Source: Blakeslea trispora
Taxonomy: Eukaryota; Mucoromycota; Mucoromycetes; Mucorales; Choanephoraceae
NCBI GenBank assembly: GCA_025331445.1
Contig: JAIWNE010000007.1
Coordinates: 62,001-126,000 of the forward strand
Length of the DNA stretch: 64,000 nucleotides
Direction of reading: 5' to 3'
Shown here: positions 56,301 through 64,000 of the stretch, piece after piece
How positions within the stretch are numbered: position 1 is the first letter of the stretch
Layout: the number at the start of each line of letters is the position of its first letter
Translations under genes and position numbers: made by a program
Notes under the pieces: generated by a model
The model's input: the letters and a program-made list of their open reading frames with translations, nothing else
What the model was told of the DNA's origin: nothing
Database searches by the model: none

Positions 56301-57227
56301 TTATAAAGTTTTTTGCTCTATTTCTGACAAGAGTCTATGCTCTTCTTCCCATAATAAAACCAGTAAATTATTCGTTGCAAGGCATTCTAATCCTAGCTTA
56401 CTTGTAACAAAGCAAGTTCTTGTCTTGTTCGGGCATATTTCATACCATGTTGCCACAAAATCAGAGGACGCAATGTCTTGATTTTCGCGTTTTTTTTTAA
56501 TAGCTATTTCTAGACTGTCTATTTTTTTTTGTGTTAGGAGGTAGTCCTCAGGACCTAATTGAGGCAAAAAGCAGTTCAGTCATTTGTTTGTCTCTATCGT
56601 CTTTTTAGGCGTGGGCTTACTACAGACTCAAATGCTTGTTGAAGATATCAATCGTTTATTTTTGAGTTTTTCTTTTTAGGCTATTGATGGTCAAGGTAAG
56701 CTTTGCAGCTTTCTTGGAACCAACACGAGAGAGCAATATGTGTCATTTAGTTCAATTGTATCATGTTGATTTTTATAGAAACTTACCAGTTTTGCCGTCT
56801 TTTGACAAATGCTTCTTGTTGATTGCAAGAGCAAGTAGTTCTTCAACAAGGCAACTAAAAAGCTTGTGACTTCAGAATCAACCAAGCTTCTCGAGTGAGC
56901 GAATTGAGGATCGTTGACATCAACTAGAGCACTGAAGGTTGAACTTGGATACTTCATAAGCTGCCTGTCGTAACTGCTCAATTCTCTTGCTCATTTTTTG
57001 ATCTGACTTGTCGCTAATAGAAATTTCGTGAGTGAAAAAAAAAATGTCAACATTTGAGTCAAAGCAAGATAGGCTCTCTTTTTTTTGACCAAGTATTCCA
57101 AGTAGGGCTTGTCCTTGACCACTTGGACTTGCTTTTTTTGAAACAAAGTTTGCTTAAGAAGCTTTTCAGTAGCGTTTAAAGAGAGGGAGGGAGAGAGATC
57201 AGCTCTTTCGGCTTTTGCCATCCTACT
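56301..57227 (-). pseudogene. C-terminal remainder of the KDZ transposase
   Basis: From 57227 the strand reads RMAKAERADLSPSLSLNATE then KLLKQTLFQKKQVQVV, a charged helical region as in KDZ C-termini. Further blocks in other frames (KRIEQLRQAAYEVSKFN, then YLLTQKKIDSLEIAIKKKRE and TSKLGLECLATNNLLVLLW) continue to 56301. No single frame spans the region; introns may explain some shifts. It directly continues the frame that ends at 57571 once the solo-LTR-like insert is ignored. Confidence 0.5.
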
Positions 57228-57570
57228 TGCAAATTTAAAGTATAAAATCAATATAAAAAATAACTATGATAGTCTTTAGAGCAGACTTGTTTAGCTTTTT
57301 CAAGAGGAAAGAAAAGCATACAATAATTCTACTGGACTTGCTTGTTCAGAGAACTATGGCAGTCTCATAAGTCAGACTTGCTAAGCTTATTGAAGTAAGA
57401 GAAAAGAGTATAAAAGAAGCAAGGAAAATACAAAGAAAAGAAAAGTTGTATGGACAAGAATCCATAATGGACAAAGTATACAAGAAGTTTTAAGATGAAA
57501 ACAAAGCTGTTGGTTTATTGAATGAAGTGCTATTTATATAAAAAGGAAAAAGTCACACCGTGGTGTTACA
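57228..57570 (-). mobile_element. Solo-LTR-like insertion inside the KDZ gene
   Basis: Read on the minus strand, the 343-bp insert starts TGTAACACCACGGTGTGAC. It then has a TATATAAATAG promoter-like word, AATAAA, and ends TTTGCA. TG...CA ends, a TATA box and a polyadenylation word fit a solo LTR of a Ty3-like element. The flanks are GATAG and AGTAG, an imperfect five-base duplication. The insert separates FDR (KDZ) from RMAK (its continuation). No second LTR or pol gene is present. The boundaries are my best reading. Confidence 0.45.
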
Positions 57571-59332
57571 CTATCTGTCAAAGACACAAAGCCCGTTCAA
57601 ATAGGGCCAGAACCTCTCACTGTCAGTACACCCAAAGTTAGGAATGTACTTTGGGTTGTAGTTCACTTGGCAAGCTATGGTATGGGCGTATGCATGAAAT
57701 GCAGTGACTCCATACCAGGTGTCCTTTTCTTTGAGCACAGGATAATTTCTCTAAATATCAACATAGTTAACCTTTGACGCATATGATAGCTTAAAATAAA
57801 GTAATTTTTTACCTCCAGGCCTTTTCGTACAAGACAGGCGATATCGTACATCAACCCATACTTGGTGTTTTCTGGGTTGGTTTTGAGCATATGCCCAACA
57901 CAGGCCACGGCGTACTTGTGGCTATGCAAATTGGATGTTAAGTTTTCAATAGTCAATGATGAGTTACTGACATACCCTTCACCACCATAGATGTCGTACA
58001 GGCGCTCAGGAACACCATGTCTAGCGCATGACATAGAGAACACGCCATTTGCTACTAGACATGTTTCTGTTGCTGTTGGCCTTGAAGACACTGTCTTCTA
58101 CTTGATCCAAGACACACTATTAAGCGAAATTAATGTTGTACTTCAGATATTTAGGCCCTTGCTCTATTCTTACATCGTCCTTTCCAGCCTTGACGTTTTC
58201 AAAGGCATCAACCTCATTTCTTGAGCCCCAAAGAGAGCTTTCAAGGGCAGATGGAGACAAAATTCCATCGTCATGCAATGTTTCAGATGAAGCATCCTTT
58301 CGATGCTTCATCTGAAAGTTGCCGTCCAAGGTAACCAACTTTCTGTCTGCACCCTATCGACTTTATTTAGTATACACATGTCTTATCACTTGATGAGCTA
58401 TACACCCGCTTACTTCACATGCAAGACATTGATCAACTGTATTAAGATCGTATTTCTTGTTGACATTGTCTTGGACAAACAAGAGCAATCTTCGGTACAA
58501 AAAGTACACGTTATTGACGATGAGCTTCGTCAAGGGAGACTCCTAAATTTTAAGTAAATATGAGTAGAGTGATAAAGTAATAAAAGAAGTCGTCCATTTA
58601 CATCAGCACTCGATGCACCTGTTTTTTGATACATTTGATTGCTGATTCGAGTAAAGCAATGGTTGGATACATAAGCATTCATCTTTAAAAGATGAAAATA
58701 GTCCATCATTGCAAAATCAATCGCTCTTTTGGGCGATTGGAAAGAAGCAAGCATTAGCTGGCTGCTAATGAGCTGCTTCGTCAAAGGTGAGCAGGAACAA
58801 TGCTCAACGTTTACTTTTTGAACACCTAAGCGTTGCTTTATGTAAGTCTTTTTCTAACTTTCGGAACTGCTGTTGATAACTTACTGTTCAAAAAGTAAAG
58901 TGTCAATTTGGACATTCTCTTGTCTGGACAAAGGCATTGAAGAGGCCTAAAGGTGGTACAAACCCTGGAGAGGTTGAGCTCCCTCATCAAGTCAAAAGAT
59001 TTGATGTACCACTCCATTAACTCTTTGGAATGAGCGCTCCATTTCTGAAACATGAGCTGCTTGGGTACAGGTCTGCTTTGACTAGCATACACCCTACAGT
59101 CATCATCAACCATTCTGGGGTTATTGTTTGTAAAGTGAAAAGGGTTGCTAGGTAATTCCTGGATGATCTTCTCCACTTGAGCCCTTTTTGTATGCTTGTT
59201 CCAATAAGCATCGTAAGCTCTAGCGTTGTCAGCTACTTCTTTAGACTCTCGCCAAGTATCCTTTGGGCAACTTCTTCCGATGCGCTTGTCGACAGCATTG
59301 AGGGTATTTTTTATTTTGGCTAAGATGTACAT
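57571..59332 (-). CDS. KDZ-family transposase (Kyakuja-Dileera-Zisupton type)
   Basis: Seven exons join in frame (59332-58885, 58825-58602, 58542-58414, 58353-58174, 58097-57976, 57921-57813, 57750-57571), 463 residues to the present stop. The CxC-type cysteine piece is VEHCSCSPLTKQLISSQLML, followed by AIDFAMMDYFHLLKMN and CLACEG. The three acidic catalytic positions expected for KDZ are visible: LDGNFQMKHRKD, KYGLMYDIACLV and GCTDSERFWPYL. VACVGHMLKTNP and FHAYAHTIACQVNYNP lie between, as in the family. The frame stops (TAG) at the edge of an LTR-like insert, so the protein lacks its C-terminal helices. Whether it can still act is unknown. Confidence 0.82.
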
Positions 59333-60327
59333 GTTTAAAGAGAGAAAGAAAGAAAGAGAAAGAAAGAAAGAGAAAGAAAGAAAGAGAGAGAGAGAGAAAA
59401 ATAGGGGTGTGAAGTTTGGCCTGTCATCTGGCTTTTAAAACGTATCAATGATTGATCTAGGTAACAAGAAAAAAGTACCATCCATGTCCTTTTTGTAAAG
59501 TGTTTCTTTTTCTTTACAATGTTTACGTTATAAGCGCTACTTTTATTTCCTTTTACTTTGTATAAAAAGAATAGGAGACTTTTTTCTCCTATTGGAATTT
59601 GACATAGTGTTGTGAGTCAAATAGTCTACATCACCTGCGGCAATTAAATCTCTCTCTCTCTCTCTCTCTCTTGACAAAAGCATTTTCTTTTTGGTTCATA
59701 AGCTAAATTGGCTCTTGTCCATAAAAACAAATATCCCGAATTAAACAATCCATTTGTATTCCTCAAGTCTTGCTCAAGCTAAAAACGATCTGAACATGCG
59801 TATCATACTTGTCAATCAAAATCTCACCGACTTAAATGTATAATATCTTTAGTATAATTTACTTTGACAGGCTAGCATCATTTTCCAACGCATCGTTTTG
59901 ATTGAGACAAGCGATGACTAAGTATAGTGATCCGTTTTGATTCTCAAGCCAAAAAAAAAAGAACACAGTATTGCAAAGAAAAAAAAATGCAAAGGCTTTC
60001 AAGTCTCTCTTCAAAAGAATGTTTTTTTTTGGAATTATTGTCAATGATTGTACAATTAGTAAACACGAGTATGGGTTGTCGTGTAACTTCTGACGTATAT
60101 AATCAAAGCGTTTGTGATACTATATGTGGTGTAGACTGCGATGTACTGACCAACAAGCAGATAATCAGCAGAAAGAAACTAACTCGCCGCGTTTCATATC
60201 AACATTTTGACCCTATTTCTAATAGATCATAAACGTATTTATCATGAAAGCAACCATGCAATCTTATATAAACTTTCAACAGTTTATAATGAAAAAAAGA
60301 ACTATGTAAATGAAATTTTATTACAGA
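59333..60327. other. Gene-free stretch with simple repeats
   Basis: About 1 kb upstream of the KDZ gene and downstream of the PAK gene. It contains a (GAAA)n/(GA)n array at 59337-59400 and a (CT)n run at 59650-59670. The open frame at 59927-60232 has no family resemblance. Confidence 0.5.
59337..59400. repeat. (GAAA)n/(GA)n microsatellite
   Basis: Interrupted GAAAGAAAGA units grade into GAGAGAGAGA immediately upstream of the KDZ start codon. Confidence 0.85.
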
Positions 60328-62506
60328 TTAGTACGCTTGTTGTTGTTGCTGTTGCTGTTGTTGTTGTATGGTATCCTTGGCTGCTCTTATTAAAGGAACC
60401 AGTGTGTACAGTGGGTCAGCTTTTCTTAAAAATGGATGTTTCAGTAATTCTGAAGCACTAGGTCTAAATGCTGGATCGACTTGCAAGCATAAGAATAAAA
60501 AGTCTTTAAAGACGTTGCTCAGAGTTTCAGGGCTCTGAAGTTCAGGTGTGCCATTGTTAGCAATTAAATAGAGGGCCCTTAGTGGATTTTCGTTTAGGTA
60601 AGGTGGCTCACCCTCAATCATCTCAATGGCCAATATACCTAGTGACCAGATGTCCACCTTTGAATCATAGGCTTTGCGCATCACTACTTCAGGCGCCATC
60701 CAATAAGGTGTACCAACCAATGTAGTACGTTTCGACTGAGATTCATGAAGTTGAGCACAAAATCCAAAATCAGCTATGGCAATAGATTAAATTAAAACAA
60801 TTCATATTGCAATGATAAAAAAAAAGGACTTACTTAGCTTAATGTCGCCTCGCATACTTAGTAACACATTATCTGACTTGATATCACGATGGATGACGCC
60901 ACTTGCATGCAAATGCCTTAATCCTTCTAACACCTCTTTACAAATAGCAGCAATTTGTCCCTCCATCATCATATTGCAAGTCACTACATCTGTCAAACTG
61001 CCGCCTTCCATGTATTCCATAACGACCCAGAGATCGCCCCGCCAAAGATAGGATTCAATGAAATTGACAATGTTCTTTGCCTTGCTTTCTTTCATCACTC
61101 GAATTTCGTTAATGATCAGTTCCTTTTTGGGTTGTTTTTCTAGATTCATCTGTTTGATAGCTACAGGCAGATTGCTTCCCTTTTGATTAGCAATAAACAC
61201 GCCACCTGATGCGCCTTGACCAATTTTGACCATATTAGCATAAACTTGGAGCGGATCGGAATTGATGCAGAGTTCCTGAAGATGTTTCAGAACTTGTTCG
61301 TCACTCATGCTGCGTTTTTCTTCTTTTGGTGGTCGAGATCGAACTGTTCCTGGCGGAGCATTGTAGAGCAATGTGTCTTCGGTTCGTGCAAGTTCTGGAA
61401 GTTGTTCATCATTCTTAAATTCTTCGCTGAATGAGGCAGTCGACTCTGAATTAATTGAGTGAATGTCATCTATATATTCTATAGAATATGAGTCAATATA
61501 CCAAATAGAAAATGATTCTCCTCCTCAAAAAATAAAAATAAAAATAAAAGCCACTTACTATCTTCTAATTGCTTGGACGATTTCTGAATTAAATTCAGCT
61601 CTTTTGTTAGGATAGGCTTTTCATTATGAATTGAAGTATCAGACGGCTACATGTGGTATAGGTTAGTAAATGACAAAGAAAAAGAAAAGTGAATTTTCTA
61701 TCCTTGGGAGAAAGCTTTATTCTTTCTCTTTCTATGTAAATAAAAAAAAATCAAGCCACATACCATAGATGATGTAGATGCTGTCGGCACAGCAACCGTC
61801 ATTGTCGTTTTTGCCAATAAATTGTCAGATTTTGATTTGGTGATACGAAGTGATGAAAACCGTTTTAAAGCTTTACTTTTTATGGATGACGACGATGATT
61901 TTCTATCGTGTAGTTGTGGTTGTAATTGTTGTGGTATCTTGGCCCAGACATTATCCTGTATCTTTTCTTCGGTATTACCTCGAAGAAACTCAATTGCATG
62001 AATGACTGCCTATAAAACAAGTGAGTGTCAAGTTTCGTCTGCTTCGTTTCTTTTTCTTGCCTGAGGATTGTTCTCTTGTTCCTGCCTTGTGATACCACTT
62101 TGTGTAAGCAAGAGTTGCCATTCTTTTGGAAGACCTGTAAATTCGCCTGTAATTGGATCGAATCCGACGTGTGTGACATGTATTGTATTATAGGGTGTAG
62201 AAATATCCATAATAGGTTGCTCAGAAGGACTTGGTTCGGTCATATTGCTTTTGGCCTGATAAGGTTGGTTGGTAGGAGAAAGAATGTCTATTAAAGAAAG
62301 AGAAGTCGTTTCAGCCCTAAAATCAGCTTATTTATTCTTTTCATACCATTGAAGTTGCCCATAAATTTATCCAGAACGCCTTTGAGTTTAGGTCTGTCTC
62401 GAGATTTCATGTCATGGGCAATCAAAGAGAATCGAGATGTTGATCGCAAAGAAGTACTTGTTTGTGACTCAAGGTTAACTGTGGCTATTTTAGGTAGGCC
62501 TGACAT
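60328..62506 (-). CDS. p21-activated kinase (PAK/Ste20 family) with CRIB motif
   Basis: Six exons (62506-62347, 62287-62061, 62009-61764, 61646-61559, 61469-60834, 60773-60328) give 600 residues. The Cdc42/Rac-binding CRIB starts [17 protein letters not shown] and runs into [16 protein letters not shown] at about residues 85-120. The kinase domain has [35 protein letters not shown] and [11 protein letters not shown]. No PH domain precedes the CRIB, so it is closer to Ste20/Shk1 than to Cla4. Such kinases act under Cdc42 on polarity and activate Ste11-type kinases. The C-terminus ends in a Gln run. Intron 2 has a GC donor (GCAAGA). Confidence 0.93.
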
Positions 62507-64000
62507 AACAGAATATGTTCTTTTTGCTGAGTTTATTTTTTTTTTTACAAGAGAAATTCAAAGAAATAGGAAAATGCGTTAAAAAATAAGAGAGAGAGAA
62601 CAAAAAGGAGGAAGAGCAAAAAAAGAGAGAGAAAGAAAAAAGGGGGGAAGGATAGGACAGAAAGGAATAATTCAAAGCAGTACAAAAAGATTAAATAGAT
62701 GTTACACTATTTCCAGAAATAGACTGCACATTGAGTGAAAGAGAAACAGATTGCCTACATTGAAAAATTGCATTAACAAAAATAAAAATGACACGTTTGA
62801 GAAATTAGATGTTGTATATTGACAAAGAAACCAACTGTATGATCTAACAAAGAGTTATTTGTTTCTGCTTGAGCATGCTTGTCATGTTGACTCAAAGTGT
62901 CGATAAATCTAAAGATCTTCCCCAATAGATGCCGTACTAACAAAAAGTCATGTTTGAATATTATGTCAGTGCCTCTTTATGCTATTGTTTTTTTCTTTTC
63001 TGTGTCATGACTTGTTACTCTTCCCTTCTGTACGTCGCTTTTATTCTCTCTCTCTCTCTCTCTCTCTCTCTATTTTTCTAGATCGGGTCATGCAATTGAT
63101 GACTGCTTACGATTATAATAATAATCGTATGGTTGAACGAATTTTTATTGTTTTCTGATGAGCGGAAATTCTTTGAAAATTAACAGGGCCGGTCCGTCTG
63201 GTATTATATCACCTGTTTATTTACTTTCTATTGTATATCCCATTACATCTTTTATCATGAAAGAAACCACTTTTAATTTCTTCACAAAACCTCGCTCTCA
63301 TCCGCGAATTGTTGGACGTTATATCTTCTAAAAGTCAATATTATGATAAAAAAAAAGGAAAAGGGTTCCTTTTTTTTTACAACTTTCAATGATGTGAAGA
63401 AGTTGATTGAAAGTTTCTTTCTAACAACATTTCATTTTTTTAAGGACGAAAGTTGTCTACAGGTTCATAAGCTTGCTGCAACAGATTTGGATATAGAACA
63501 ACTCTTTGTAAGATATTCTCGATGATCTCTTTGCAACTGTTATAAATCTTGTACTACTCGACTGTTCCCATCTCGAATCGAGTTTGATTAGACTGGTGTT
63601 TTAAAGTATATGAGCAGCAGCATACATCATAACCACAATGAATCATTTCATACTTTTGGTATTATGCAATTGAGTGAGGGGGGGGATTAGATGCTGTTAT
63701 GAGTTGTTATGCAAGAAATTCCCTCACAGTTGTTAAATGGCATCCCCTAGTTCCAGCCTGCTCATCATCGTCAGATTTGGACATAACAATAGGACAATTA
63801 TAACAATCTGAAGTAAAGACAGGCATTACCTTATTTTTTTATGTGTGCACATTTCTTATTAAAGAGCTAGATCCGACAGAGAGAGAGAGAGCCTAGTACC
63901 TATGGTTTTCTTCCTCTTTTCAAGTAAAAAGAATGAATAGGATGATTTGTATTTTATACAAAAGATATAAAGAGAAAAAAATGCATCGTTTTCTTATGCA
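62507..64000. other. Gene-free right flank with simple repeats
   Basis: About 1.5 kb upstream of the PAK gene. A purine-rich block (62583-62660) lies near its start. A (CT)n microsatellite is at 63043-63071, a G7 run near 63678 and a (GA)n run at 63879-63891. The open frame 63343-63525 has no family resemblance. I see no gene. Confidence 0.5.
63043..63071. repeat. (CT)n microsatellite
   Basis: A perfect CT dinucleotide run of about 14 units. Confidence 0.9.

Noticed and set aside
59927..60232. 101-residue open frame with several Cys
   Set aside because: It overlaps a poly-A tract, has no signal peptide or motif, and looks like chance.

Overview
The window looks like nuclear DNA from an early-diverging fungus, most likely a Mucoromycota/Mucorales species. 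It is AT-rich, genes carry short GT-AG introns of about 45-80 bp, and the gene set is fungal: Cwc2, Sgf11, Ste11, an Avt1-like transporter and beta-tubulin. Propionyl-CoA carboxylase and CACTA and KDZ transposons also fit early-diverging fungi. I found no virus, CRISPR array, plasmid or bacterial operon.

Region 1 (1-14 kb) is mobile DNA. Two Tnp2-type (CACTA/EnSpm) transposase genes lie on the minus strand at 478-3541 and 8377-12177. Classic CACTA termini occur back to back at 5862-5876, and a matching inverted terminus lies at 13847-13858. The 8-kb interval 5871-13858 therefore looks like one CACTA element. It holds a decayed transposase and an intact, convergent four-exon gene of unknown family (7164-8320). 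A tRNA-Gln(UUG) gene sits 57 bp outside the right terminus.

Region 2 (15.6-43.7 kb) is compact housekeeping DNA, often in convergent or divergent pairs. In order: MMTAG2-like protein, MFSD5-like transporter, Sgf11/ATXN7L3, a small secreted protein, a wax-synthase-type MBOAT enzyme, xylulokinase, Hsp70 (Ssa type) and beta-tubulin. Then come a four-TM MARVEL-like protein, a fasciclin-domain cell-surface protein, Cwc2, a DMAC1/TMEM261-like protein, a signal-peptide-peptidase-like protein, propionyl-CoA carboxylase beta and a GATA factor. The peptidase-like protein is the most unusual: its GxGD motif reads GLGE and its C-terminus carries perilipin-like 11-residue repeats.

Region 3 (43.7-48.5 kb) is almost gene-free. 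Region 4 (48.5-56 kb) holds a Ste11/Byr2 MAPKKK with SAM and Ras-binding regions, Mediator subunit Med21, an Avt1-like amino-acid transporter and a GSKIP-domain protein. Region 5 (56.3-59.3 kb) is a KDZ transposase gene whose C-terminal part is separated by a solo-LTR-like insertion. Region 6 holds a PAK/Ste20 kinase with a CRIB motif (60.3-62.5 kb) followed by low-complexity sequence. The Ste11 and PAK kinases belong to families that act in one MAPK pathway (Cdc42 - PAK - Ste11), but they are 9 kb apart and not obviously co-regulated.

Exon boundaries come from reading splice signals by eye and keeping frame and family similarity. All family calls are from memory of conserved motifs; no database search was run.
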